NCBI GenBank assembly: GCA_000403495.2
Contig: KE159818.1
Span: forward strand, 186,001 to 250,000
DNA: 64,000 bases
Direction: 5' to 3'
Source of the DNA: Lachnospiraceae bacterium 10-1
Lineage (GTDB): Bacteria > Bacillota > Clostridia > Lachnospirales > Lachnospiraceae
Positions 18,656 to 27,581 of the stretch are shown piece by piece. Below the pieces are notes generated by a model that was not told the DNA's origin, did not search any database, and saw only the letters and a list, made by a program, of their open reading frames with translations. A program made the translations under genes and the position numbers. Numbering within the stretch: the first letter of the stretch is position 1; each line of letters opens with the position of its first letter.

Positions 18656-19201
18656 TCACTGCTCCATTTGTCTTCCAAGAAACCCTGCTGCAGATTGAAT
18701 CAGTTTCATTTCAACTTCACCCATTTTCCCCTTTTCGCCATTATCAATCAAAACCACCCCGCCTATAATATCACCTTCACATATAATGGGGCTGATTGCC
18801 TCGTTCATAAAATCATCTGTTACATCCTGTGTAATGGGAATAAACCCCGCTTCCTCTTTGGATGCAACTGCAATTTCTCTTTTATTAAGCTTATCCTCCA
18901 GTTCTTTGCTGATAGATTTGCCAAGAACATTTTTAAACCCTCCAGAAACTGCAATAAACTGGTCTCTGTCTGCAATCAGTGCTGTCCGGCCTGAAACCTG
19001 GGCAAGACTTTCCGCATACTGCTTTGCAAATGTATTCATTTCTCCAATGGGGGAATACTTCTTTAATATAATCTCTCCTTCTCTGTCAGTAAATATTTCC
19101 AAAGGATCGCTTTCCCTGATCCTTAAAGTTCTCCTGATTTCTTTGGGTATAACAATACGCCCCAAGTCATCTATTCTTCGCACAATACCTGTTGCTTTCA
19201 T
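18656..19201 (-). CDS. spoVT: Stage V sporulation protein T (transcription factor)
   Basis: SpoVT is a forespore regulator that adjusts sigma-G-dependent genes late in sporulation. The 181-residue length matches Bacillus SpoVT (178). The N-terminal AbrB-type swapped-hairpin DNA-binding domain is clear (MKATGIVRRIDDLGRIVIPK, then EIRRTLRI), and the C-terminal GAF-like domain contains SPIICEGDIIGGVVLID. The ATG at 19201 follows AAAAGGAG. A sigma-G-like promoter lies just upstream, agreeing with the known regulation in Bacillus. Its presence is direct evidence that the organism, or its recent ancestor, forms spores. Confidence 0.95.
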   Translation of the reverse strand: MKATGIVRRIDDLGRIVIPKEIRRTLRIRESDPLEIFTDREGEIILKKYSPIGEMNTFAKQYAESLAQVSGRTALIADRDQFIAVSGGFKNVLGKSISKELEDKLNKREIAVASKEEAGFIPITQDVTDDFMNEAISPIICEGDIIGGVVLIDNGEKGKMGEVEMKLIQSAAGFLGRQMEQ

Positions 19202-19237
19202 TATCTTTTCTCCTTTTTACAAATCTTAGTGTATCAG

Positions 19238-19266
19238 TAGTATTTGTAAAAAGTGAGAGAATATAC
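19238..19266 (-). promoter_or_regulatory. Sigma-G-like promoter of spoVT
   Basis: GTATA (19266-19262), a 17-base spacer and AATACTA (19244-19238) match the Bacillus sigma-G consensus GHATR, 17-18 bases, CATWMTA in all but one position. The start site would lie about 30 bases before the ATG. Confidence 0.55.
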
Positions 19267-19303
19267 CAAAGTTTTTGTGTTGAATTAATAATTTACTTAA
19301 AGC

Positions 19304-21325
19304 CTACTCTAAAATATCTCCATTTTTGTCAAGGCCAAACCCTCTCACAAATAAAATTTTATCTTCATTTCCTTCTTTAAATTTTTCATCCATATCTTCA
19401 GGATTTTTCATCCACGTAAAATTTAATTTACCAGTAAAGTCAAAATCCCCAAACAATACATCTGCAACGCCTTCTCCTTCAGTTCCCGGAAGCCATGCCA
19501 TAATCACAGCATCAAAAATATCCATATATTCTGTAATATTAACAGGTCTTCCCGCTATAATAATCCCTATGACCGGAATATCCTGTCTGTTCTTTTGTGC
19601 AAGCGACGCTCTTAAATTTTCAAGCATTTCTTCATCAGCAGCACTAATTTTTAAATCAGCAGCTGTTCTGTCGCCACCGCTTTCCACATAAGGACCTTCT
19701 CCAAAGACAACAATTACCCCATCATTTTCTTCTAAAACTTCTCCCTTCAAATCATGGGATATGGTTTTTTCCAGCATAATCTGACTGGCAATTCCTTCTA
19801 TAATAGTTGTTCCTTTTGTTATATTTCCGGCACTGCCCTCCCAGCTTATGGTCCATCCGCCGCACTGGCTTCCCAGGTCATATGCTTTCTGCCCGCATAC
19901 ACGGATATTTTGAGCATTCTGCAGTGCCTGCAGCGCTGTTGTCTCTCCGATCTTATCATTTTTTAAAAGCACCAGAGACTTGCGCACTGCTTCTCTTGCT
20001 ATTTCACGATGCTCTATACTCCCCACCTGGTTTAGCATTTCCTGTTCTGTATTTCCCCCAATCTCTTCTTCAAATAATCCGGCCTCAAATTTTACACGCA
20101 GAATCCTTCTCACTGCATCATCGATCTGCTCTTTTGAGATACTTCCTTCCTCTACCAGTTCTTTTGCGTATTTTATAAAATCCTCCCACACATACACTTC
20201 CATAAACAGATCAATTCCCGCATCAATTCCCTGACGAACCTGTTCCTTGTATGTAACACCTGAAAGCTGCTGTATTCCATTATAATCACTGACTACCAGC
20301 CCGGTAAATCCAAGCTCTCCTTTTAAAATATCTGTAATTAAATGCTTGTTTTCATGGCATTTTACCCCGTCAATGCTGTGAAAAGACACCATAACAGTGC
20401 GCACGCCTTCATCTAATGCTGCAGTATATGGATCAATCACACCGCTCTCAAGAAGTAAGTCAAATTCTTCCTGCGTCATGGAAATATTTCCCTGATTTAC
20501 ACCCTCATCTGTATATCCTTCTCCCACAAAGTGCTTTGCACAGGCCAGAACATGATATTCATCCAGATATTTCTCCGTTCCTGCCTCCCCCTGAAAGCCT
20601 CGAATATAGGCTCTCCCATACTTGCTTACTTCCTCCAAGTCCTCACTAAAGCACTCGTAAGTTCTGCCCCAGCACTCATTTTGAGGGTTTCCAAGGGTTG
20701 GTGCAAACGTCCATTGTATGCCGACTGCCCTTACTTCTTCCGCAGCAGCTTCCCCGATACGTTCCACCAGCTCCAAATCTCCGGTGGCTCCAAGTCCGAT
20801 ATTATGGGGATAGATTACAGCCCCATACACGTTATTATTTCCATGAACTGCATCAATTCCGTACAAAAGTGGAATTCCCAGTCTTGTGTTTAATGCTGCC
20901 GCCTTTAGCTCATTTACTCTCTCCTGCCAGTTTTCCGGCCGATTACCACTGGAAGGACTTGAGCCTCCGCCGCTTAATACGGAGCCAAAGCCATACTGCT
21001 CCACATCGGAAGAAGTAATTCCGGCCTGCTCCGGCTGTACCATCTGTGCAACCTTTTCCTCTAATGTCATTTGTGCAAGTAATGCCTCTATGCGTATCTC
21101 CACATCCTGACCGGCATCCATATATACACTTTTATCAACTTCTGTGCCTTCTACCGGCACATCCTCCGGCTCATTCAACTCCTCAGGCTGTGTCCTGCCT
21201 TCCTGATTCAATGCTTCATTTTCCGACTGCACTTCTGTTTCCATTTTTTCTTTGCCGCTTCCACAGCCCACAGTCACAAGCACTGCCAAAAGAAAAAGCG
21301 CAATTACTTTTCTCCATCTTTTCAT
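19304..21325 (-). CDS. Glycoside hydrolase family 3 beta-glucosidase, predicted lipoprotein
   Basis: This 673-residue protein has an N-terminal signal peptide with an imperfect lipobox (TVGC) and a Glu-rich linker, so it probably sits on the outer face of the membrane. The GH3 (beta/alpha)8 domain shows KHFVGEGYTDEGVNQGN and the nucleophile aspartate in LVVSDYNGIQ near residue 345; the second domain carries VVFGEGPYVESGGDR, which includes the region of the acid/base glutamate in the BglX/ExoI group. It lacks a fibronectin-like third domain. The start at 21325 has AAGGAG upstream and is preferred to an ATG eight codons earlier. It follows the second GH3 gene by 100 bases on the same strand. 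Likely role: trimming beta-glucans or beta-glucosides outside the cell. Confidence 0.9.
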   Translation of the reverse strand: MKRWRKVIALFLLAVLVTVGCGSGKEKMETEVQSENEALNQEGRTQPEELNEPEDVPVEGTEVDKSVYMDAGQDVEIRIEALLAQMTLEEKVAQMVQPEQAGITSSDVEQYGFGSVLSGGGSSPSSGNRPENWQERVNELKAAALNTRLGIPLLYGIDAVHGNNNVYGAVIYPHNIGLGATGDLELVERIGEAAAEEVRAVGIQWTFAPTLGNPQNECWGRTYECFSEDLEEVSKYGRAYIRGFQGEAGTEKYLDEYHVLACAKHFVGEGYTDEGVNQGNISMTQEEFDLLLESGVIDPYTAALDEGVRTVMVSFHSIDGVKCHENKHLITDILKGELGFTGLVVSDYNGIQQLSGVTYKEQVRQGIDAGIDLFMEVYVWEDFIKYAKELVEEGSISKEQIDDAVRRILRVKFEAGLFEEEIGGNTEQEMLNQVGSIEHREIAREAVRKSLVLLKNDKIGETTALQALQNAQNIRVCGQKAYDLGSQCGGWTISWEGSAGNITKGTTIIEGIASQIMLEKTISHDLKGEVLEENDGVIVVFGEGPYVESGGDRTAADLKISAADEEMLENLRASLAQKNRQDIPVIGIIIAGRPVNITEYMDIFDAVIMAWLPGTEGEGVADVLFGDFDFTGKLNFTWMKNPEDMDEKFKEGNEDKILFVRGFGLDKNGDILE

Positions 21326-21425
21326 ATCCCCACTCCTTATCCTCTTCATCTTCTTTCTTTCGTTATACAGGATATAAAGCAGGAAATCTATGGTTTCTAA
21401 AATAATTGCACTTTCACTGTAAAAT

Positions 21426-23714
21426 CTATACTTGGTTCAGTTTGTCCACAAGCTTTTGCAGCTGGTCAATCCCAATTGCCGCCTCGCCGCCAAAGCTTAA
21501 AATGCCCCGAAGAGGCATATACCGCATCATGGCCTCCATCATTCCATCTGACGCAGCCACTGTATCAGGCGATGTTTCTTCCTCTTTCTGCCCACCTCCA
21601 AATGCGCTTTCAGCAAACAGCTTTTCCACGATTTGCCTTGCTCCGGGATTCTCCATTACATCTCCTAATGTGGAATCTGTAGTGAAATGAACCGGAATCG
21701 TTACGGTAGATTCTACGTATACATCTTCACTTAAAACAATATCTCTTGATGATCTGCCTGCCATAACCGCAAAATCACCACTTTCCACATGCCAGTCATG
21801 AATCTGGGTGTTATAATAGGCAAATGCCCGTTTGTCCAGGGTAAAGGAAACTGTTTTTGTCTCTCCCGGCTGCAGCTCCACTTTGGCAAATTCCCGCAGT
21901 TCCTTTACCGGGCGAATTACCGTGCTTTCTTTATCTGATACATAAATCTGCACAATTTCTTTGCCCGCTCTGTTTCCTGTGTTTGTCACGTCCAGGGAAA
22001 CCTTTAATTTGTCAGTATCCTTAATTCTATGACTGTCCAGTTTTAAATGACTATATTCAAAAGCAGTATAGGACAATCCGTGGCCAAAAGGAAACAGTAC
22101 ATCCATTTTCTTTTTATCATAATAACGGTATCCTACAAAGATACCTTCCTTATACGCAACAATATCCTTTTCTCCTGGAAAATTTAAATAAGAAGGATTG
22201 TCCTCAAGCTTAACAGGAAATGTTTCCGGCAGCTTTGCGCTGGGATTCACCTTTCCAAAAAGGATATCATACGCCGCACTTCCCACAGCCTGTCCCCCAA
22301 GATAAGCCTCCAGCACTCCTTTTACTCTGGAAATCCAGGGCATTTCAACCGGAGAACCATTATGAAGCACTACCACTACATTAGGCTGAACCCGGGCAAT
22401 CTCTTCAATTAACTTATTCTGGCATTCCGGCATGGACATGTGGGTTCTGTCAAATCCTTCCGATTCAAAGCTGTCCGGAAGCCCTGCAAAAATCACTGCC
22501 CCGTCTGCTTCTTTTGCTGCCTGAACAGCCTGCATAAGTAACTGCCCGTCTGTTTCTTCCTGCTCTGCAAGATATCCTTTGGCGTAAATAATATTTGTAT
22601 TATCCCTGGCCGCCTTAAGTGCACTTACCACCCTGTGACTGTTAATATGAGAACTGCCGCCGCCCTGATAACGGGGTTTTTCTGCAAATTCCCCAATAAA
22701 GGCAATCTTTTTATTCTCTGAAAATGGCAGAATGTTATCCTCATTCTTTAAAAGGACAATTGTTTCCTCAGCCACCTGTTTTGCCTGTTCATGATCCTTA
22801 TCTCTGTCAAAAACTGCATTTTTGTCCCTGTTTTCCTCAAACCTGAATACTATATTTAAAATTCTCTCTACTGCCTGATCTACTGTCTCTTCCTTTAAAG
22901 TGCCATTCCTGACTGCCTCCACAATTAACTTGTCGTTAAGCCCCATAGAAGAAGGCATTTCCAGATCAAGCCCTGCTTCCAGGTCTGCCACTCTGTCGTT
23001 AACTGCGCCCCAGTCGCTCATTACATAGCCATCAAATCCCCACTCCCTGCGCAAAACATCTGTCAGATATTTTTTATTTTCGGCAGCATAAACTCCGTTA
23101 ATCCTGTTGTAAGAACACATTACTGTCCAGGGTTTCTTTTTGGTAACCGCTCCTTCAAAGGCTGCCAGATAAATTTCCCGCAGTGCCCTTTCATCCACCT
23201 GTGAACTGCAGGACATTCTTCTGGTTTCCTGATTATTTGCCAGAAAATGCTTAATGCTGGTACCCACATTCTTACTCTGCACCCCTTCAATCAAAGCACC
23301 TGCCATTTCAGACGCCACCAGCGGATCTTCCGAATAATACTCAAAATTGCGTCCGCACAAGGGAGAACGCTTTATATTTACTGCCGGCCCTAAAATAACG
23401 CTGACTCCTTCTGCCTGGCACTCCTGCCCAAGTGTCTTACCCATTTCCTGAATCAGTTGTCTGTTAAAAGACGCTGCCAAACCACAGCCGGCCGGAAAGC
23501 AGACCGCTGGAATACTTCCGTTTAACCCTAAATGGTCGGCGCTTTCATCCTGCTTCCTAAGTCCATGAGGTCCATCCGAAACCATAACTGCCGGTATTCC
23601 CAGTCGTGGCAGCCCCTGTGTATGCCAAAAGTCTTCCCCCGAGCAAAAGGAAGCCTTCTCTTCTAAAGTCATCTGCCCAATTAATTCTTTTAATTTTTCC
23701 TTTTTCATACCCAT
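21426..23714 (-). CDS. Glycoside hydrolase family 3 beta-glucosidase with fibronectin III-like domain, cytoplasmic
   Basis: This 762-residue enzyme has no signal peptide. It has the three-domain BglB/Bgl3 arrangement: GH3 N-domain with VMVSDGPHGLRKQ and the nucleophile aspartate in YVMSDWGAVNDR near residue 233, GH3 C-domain with VIFAGLPDSFESEGFDR, and a fibronectin III-like domain (VSLDVTNTGNRAGKEIVQIYV) from about 575 to 650. A C-terminal extension (about residues 675-762) follows. It would hydrolyse imported beta-glucosides to glucose. The start is preceded by AAAGGAGAGG; a second ATG two codons in is equally possible. With the lipoprotein GH3 downstream it forms an outside/inside pair. 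Confidence 0.92.
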   Translation of the reverse strand: MGMKKEKLKELIGQMTLEEKASFCSGEDFWHTQGLPRLGIPAVMVSDGPHGLRKQDESADHLGLNGSIPAVCFPAGCGLAASFNRQLIQEMGKTLGQECQAEGVSVILGPAVNIKRSPLCGRNFEYYSEDPLVASEMAGALIEGVQSKNVGTSIKHFLANNQETRRMSCSSQVDERALREIYLAAFEGAVTKKKPWTVMCSYNRINGVYAAENKKYLTDVLRREWGFDGYVMSDWGAVNDRVADLEAGLDLEMPSSMGLNDKLIVEAVRNGTLKEETVDQAVERILNIVFRFEENRDKNAVFDRDKDHEQAKQVAEETIVLLKNEDNILPFSENKKIAFIGEFAEKPRYQGGGSSHINSHRVVSALKAARDNTNIIYAKGYLAEQEETDGQLLMQAVQAAKEADGAVIFAGLPDSFESEGFDRTHMSMPECQNKLIEEIARVQPNVVVVLHNGSPVEMPWISRVKGVLEAYLGGQAVGSAAYDILFGKVNPSAKLPETFPVKLEDNPSYLNFPGEKDIVAYKEGIFVGYRYYDKKKMDVLFPFGHGLSYTAFEYSHLKLDSHRIKDTDKLKVSLDVTNTGNRAGKEIVQIYVSDKESTVIRPVKELREFAKVELQPGETKTVSFTLDKRAFAYYNTQIHDWHVESGDFAVMAGRSSRDIVLSEDVYVESTVTIPVHFTTDSTLGDVMENPGARQIVEKLFAESAFGGGQKEEETSPDTVAASDGMMEAMMRYMPLRGILSFGGEAAIGIDQLQKLVDKLNQV

Positions 23715-23797
23715 ACCTCTCCTTTTTACCTTTATATTTCCATATACTTATGCTATACTTTCCATAAAAATTAATTCATATGGAAAGGAATATACTA

Positions 23798-25428
23798 ATG
23801 AAAAAACTAGCAAACCGTCACTTATTTTCTATTTTTATGCTGGCTATTGTAACTGTTTTTTATCTTTTCTTTGCTTTTTATGATGGCGCAGTTATTTGTG
23901 TTGACTCCCCAAGCTATATTGGAATGAGTATCTCCAGAGAACCTTTATACCCTATAATCTTAGCCTTTTTCCGCAGTCTTTTCTCAAATTTTTCCTCTGA
24001 TTTCTATTTAACAGCCACCGCATTTTTCCAGAGTATCCTGGCTGCTCTTACCACCTGGGCTTTCGCTGTTTACGCATTAAAGGAATTTAAACTTACAAAA
24101 CTGTTTTCCTTAATTATTCTTATCACCCCCCCGTGGTTTCACTTTTATGCCGCTTTGCCGCTAAGAGGGGCTCTATGTATTCAAATAGTATCTTAACGGA
24201 AGGCATTGCCATTCCATGTTATTTTCTTTTCTTCCGCTGCTTAATGGAATTCCTTCTCCATCAAAGAAAAAAAGCATTGATTTTCTGCTGCCTTCTGGCA
24301 TTTTTACTCATCTCCACAAGAAAGCAAATGGCCATTGCACTTATTATGCTGGTAATAGGCATTCTTTATCATTTTATTAAAGAAAGACGCTATTTAAAGG
24401 GAATTATTATTTCTTTTTTATGTATGGCCGGCATTTTACTTAGCACTGTTTTATTGGATTTAGGATACAATTACGTTCTTTGCGGAGAGCTGACAAAGCA
24501 CTCCGGTGATACAAGATTTATCACTACAATGGCTCTTTATACCGCCGATAGAAATGATGCCCAATTTATTAATGATAAAGAAATTCAAAATTTATTTCTT
24601 CAAATTTATGACATTTGTGATGAAAACGGTTATTTAAAAAACTCTGCAGGACAGGGCTGGCTAAATCGGGTATCCCATTTTGGCGACTACTATGACTGCA
24701 TTCAAATAGATACCTTAAGACCTATGGTAAGCCAGTTTGCTTCAGAACGCCGGGATAACCTGGTTGATGCCAGCGAGTATGGCGACCAGATTATGGACAC
24801 CATAAATCATTCCATTATTCCCCACCATATACCGGAAATTCTGGGAACATTTGCAGACAACTTTTTATCCGGTCTGGTTACTACCGTTGCAAAGCGAAAT
24901 TCCATTTTAATCTGGTACAGCCTGTTTATCTATCTGTTTTATTTTACGCTGCTTGCCTGGCATATTGGGGTTGGCAAAAATCAAAAAACCATCCTGTTTG
25001 CCACGTTTACTTTGATTTCCATTTTTGTAAACGTAAGTCTGGTGTCTCTGGTCATATTCTGTCAGACAAGATACACCATTTACAACATGGCTCTTTTTTA
25101 TATCAGCCTGCTTCTTATGATGCAGGAACCCTTCCATAAATTACTAAACCGGATCAACTCCCTCTCCGTCAAACTCCGGGATAAAGCTTTCTTTTGCCAC
25201 ATCCCCTTCCTGAATAAAGGCATTTTCCACTCCCAGCTCTATGATATAATTTACCACCGCCTGGTATTCTCTTTTTGTAACCTTTCTGCAAAGCTCTTTG
25301 TATTCCGGCTTACTTTTAAGCCGGTCAAAGGGCGTATACTGGCTCATCAGACTTATGTAAACCTGTTTCCCATAGGTTTCATATACATAATGCATCACAT
25401 CTTTTGCGTTCTTTTTATGCCCCGGTAA
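23798..25428 (+). pseudogene. Frameshifted polytopic membrane protein (possible glycosyltransferase-type)
   Basis: Two overlapping reading frames encode one apparent protein. The first (from 23798, ATG after GAAAGGA) encodes hydrophobic segments and SPSYIGMSISREPLYP, and runs to ITPPWF, then a stop at 24196. The second continues from a run of seven C residues (24126-24132) as VVSLLCRFAAKRGSMYSNS and LTEGIAIP, with further transmembrane segments. One additional C would fuse them into a continuous protein of about 540 residues. The last 95 codons (from 25144) run antisense through the radical SAM gene, so the original stop may also be lost. The family is not recognised with certainty; the topology resembles large membrane glycosyltransferases or polymerases. 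It may be a pseudogene, a phase-variable gene or a sequencing error. Confidence 0.6.
24126..24132 (+). repeat. Poly-C tract (C7) at the frameshift
   Basis: Seven consecutive C residues lie exactly where the reading frame breaks in the membrane protein gene. C8 would restore the frame as Thr-Pro-Pro-Val-Val. Homopolymer tracts are known slippage sites. Confidence 0.7.
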
Positions 25429-26079
25429 AAGCAGGTGGCGGACAATAACCCCTTTTTTCATCATTCCTTCTTTGTCAAATACAGGCTCTCCGACAACATT
25501 CACCATCTCTTTCAGCGCTTCTTTTGCTCTTTCCGGATAGTCAGGAGCATTGGAGTACTTTGCAGAGAGCGCTGCATCCATATATTTAAAATCTGTCAGG
25601 AAGATATCTATGATTCCTGACAGATTTTTGATCACTTCCTTTTTTTCATACCCGCTTCCATTATAGACAATTGGCAGCTTAAGTCCCTGTTTTCTGGCCA
25701 GTAAAACTGCCTGCGCCGCCTGCAAAATATAATGATCCGGCGTCACAAAGTTTATATTGGCTGCTCCCATGTTCTGCAGCTCTAAAAAGATTTCCGCAAG
25801 CCTGTTTACAGAAACTTCCTTTCCCTTTTTACCATATGCAATCTCATAATTCTGGCAATAGACGCACCGCAGATTACAGCCGGAGAAAAACACCGTACCT
25901 GATCCTCTTTTCCCTGAAATACAGGGCTCCTCCCACATATGAAGGGCCGCCCTTGCAAGAAAAATTCTGTTGTCCATAAGGCAGTATCCGGCCTGTCCCT
26001 GATCTCTTTTGGCCATGCATTCTCTGGGGCAGAGATTACAGGGACTATTGCCTATACCTGTACGTTTTATCTCATCCAT
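25144..26079 (-). CDS. Radical SAM protein, PflX/PflA-like (COG1313 type)
   Basis: This 311-residue protein has the radical SAM cluster-binding motif GCNLRCVYCQNYEIA with C68, C72 and C75 in CxxxCxxC spacing. It also has N-terminal cysteines C14, C17 and C21 (PCNLCPRECMAKR) and C33, probably a zinc or auxiliary site, as in the uncharacterised PflX family related to pyruvate formate-lyase activases. No glycyl-radical enzyme is encoded in the window, so its partner is unknown. It starts 17 bases after the DUF6056-type gene and is probably cotranscribed. Its 3' end abuts and overlaps antisense the tail of the frameshifted gene. Confidence 0.85.
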   Translation of the reverse strand: MDEIKRTGIGNSPCNLCPRECMAKRDQGQAGYCLMDNRIFLARAALHMWEEPCISGKRGSGTVFFSGCNLRCVYCQNYEIAYGKKGKEVSVNRLAEIFLELQNMGAANINFVTPDHYILQAAQAVLLARKQGLKLPIVYNGSGYEKKEVIKNLSGIIDIFLTDFKYMDAALSAKYSNAPDYPERAKEALKEMVNVVGEPVFDKEGMMKKGVIVRHLLLPGHKKNAKDVMHYVYETYGKQVYISLMSQYTPFDRLKSKPEYKELCRKVTKREYQAVVNYIIELGVENAFIQEGDVAKESFIPEFDGEGVDPV

Positions 26080-26096
26080 AAATCACCAGTTCTTTT

Positions 26097-27494
26097 TTAA
26101 TCTTCTCCGTACAGTTCGTTCCATTCATCACGGGGAATGGCTTTTATATTGTCCACACCATAATAAGTTTCATAAAATAGATTAATCCAGTAACCTCCAT
26201 ACTCCTCCATATCAGAATCATGAGCAACGCTGTAGGGATTTTTGAATGCCTCCCGGAACTTTGGAATTACTACCACCCCATCAGATGAAGGATCTGCCTT
26301 TTCTTCCATAATCAAAGTAATTCTTTCATTTTCTTCCCTGTAAATTCTGGCCAGGTTTACCAGATTATCCACATAAGTGAAAAACAGCCATACACATAAA
26401 ATACTGACCAGACTATACTTTGCTGTCCGTATAAAAAGCTCATGGTCTGTCACATCCACAATTCCCTGGATACAGCCGATAAGCAGGAAAATACCTGCTC
26501 CAAAAAAGGCTCTGTTCATGGGAGTTGGGGCTAATGCAAGGGCATAACTTGTAGCTGCTGCCCCAATCAAAAACAAAATTGTTTCATTACTGCGGATTTG
26601 CTTGAAACTGTACAGTTTTTTCTGCAGAACCAAAAGTACCAGCACAATAACCATAATCAAAATAACTGGAAAAAATAATTCACGTACATTAAGAGTAATC
26701 TTATAGTTTCTTGAAAGAAGCCCCACAATACCGGTATATTCCCCATCTGACATAACCTGGCTTCGGTTCCTCACCCCGGGCGCTGAGATCATTCCCAGAA
26801 TTCCACAGCACATGCCAAGCACGCCGGTTATCATAAATCCATGTAAGCCTTTTCCGCCTCTTTTTTTCTCCATCCACCAGAAATTAAGGGCAAACATAAT
26901 CACCAAAAGCAGACCGCCGCCGGAAGTATTTTCATTGCACCATCCGGCCAGCACGCCAAAGAAAAAGGTACCTGCCGCCAAAAGTACTTTGTGCCTGATT
27001 TTTTCAGGATGATTTAAAAAATATCTGTAAAATGTGATAAATCCCAAAATAAATACACTTCCCCACAGATAATTACAGGCGCCACAAATCCAAAGCATTG
27101 TCTGTCCGAAATCAACAGCAAACTTCCATAAAAAGGTGATAATAAGCAGAAGTACAAATATATCATACTTTTTTTTGCGCCGGATATTTGCATACATTAA
27201 AAGCACCAGTATAACAAACATTCCGCTGTTCACCAGATTAAATACCTGCTTGTCAAACACCAGCGACAGACGCACATTAAACTGCCCCACTACTCTTCCG
27301 CTGTTGGAAAGATATTCTCCATACTGCTGCTTGATTAAATCCCAAAAAGATTCTGCCTGACGCACTTCACAGGCATAAAAATAATCATCCGATAAATAAG
27401 GCGTTAAGAAATTGTAAATAAAAATCGTTATAAAAGCTGCTGCCAATATCAGCCAGAATATTTGTTTTCTATGTTTTTCCATAAAAACTGCCAC
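26097..27494 (-). CDS. DUF6056-type polytopic membrane protein
   Basis: This 465-residue protein has about ten hydrophobic segments and the N-terminal pattern FLTPYLSDDYFYACEVRQAES followed by GRVVGQF, which I associate with the DUF6056 family of membrane proteins with glycosyltransferase-like topology; the function is uncharacterised. Acidic YLSDDY in the first extracytoplasmic loop resembles the catalytic Asp pair of GT-C enzymes, which is inference only. A soluble C-terminal segment of about 80 residues follows the last membrane helix. I keep the GTG at 27494 because GAGG lies eight bases before it; the ATG at 27482 is an alternative. It sits 87 bases after the S15 hydrolase with no clear terminator between. 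Confidence 0.65.
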   Translation of the reverse strand: MAVFMEKHRKQIFWLILAAAFITIFIYNFLTPYLSDDYFYACEVRQAESFWDLIKQQYGEYLSNSGRVVGQFNVRLSLVFDKQVFNLVNSGMFVILVLLMYANIRRKKKYDIFVLLLIITFLWKFAVDFGQTMLWICGACNYLWGSVFILGFITFYRYFLNHPEKIRHKVLLAAGTFFFGVLAGWCNENTSGGGLLLVIMFALNFWWMEKKRGGKGLHGFMITGVLGMCCGILGMISAPGVRNRSQVMSDGEYTGIVGLLSRNYKITLNVRELFFPVILIMVIVLVLLVLQKKLYSFKQIRSNETILFLIGAAATSYALALAPTPMNRAFFGAGIFLLIGCIQGIVDVTDHELFIRTAKYSLVSILCVWLFFTYVDNLVNLARIYREENERITLIMEEKADPSSDGVVVIPKFREAFKNPYSVAHDSDMEEYGGYWINLFYETYYGVDNIKAIPRDEWNELYGED

Positions 27495-27581
27495 AGGCTC
27501 ATCCTCTCTATTTTAACTTGAATTTCATTTTAGCAAACCTGAGAGTGGAATGCAACCGCCCATGTTTATCGTCTGATCCTA

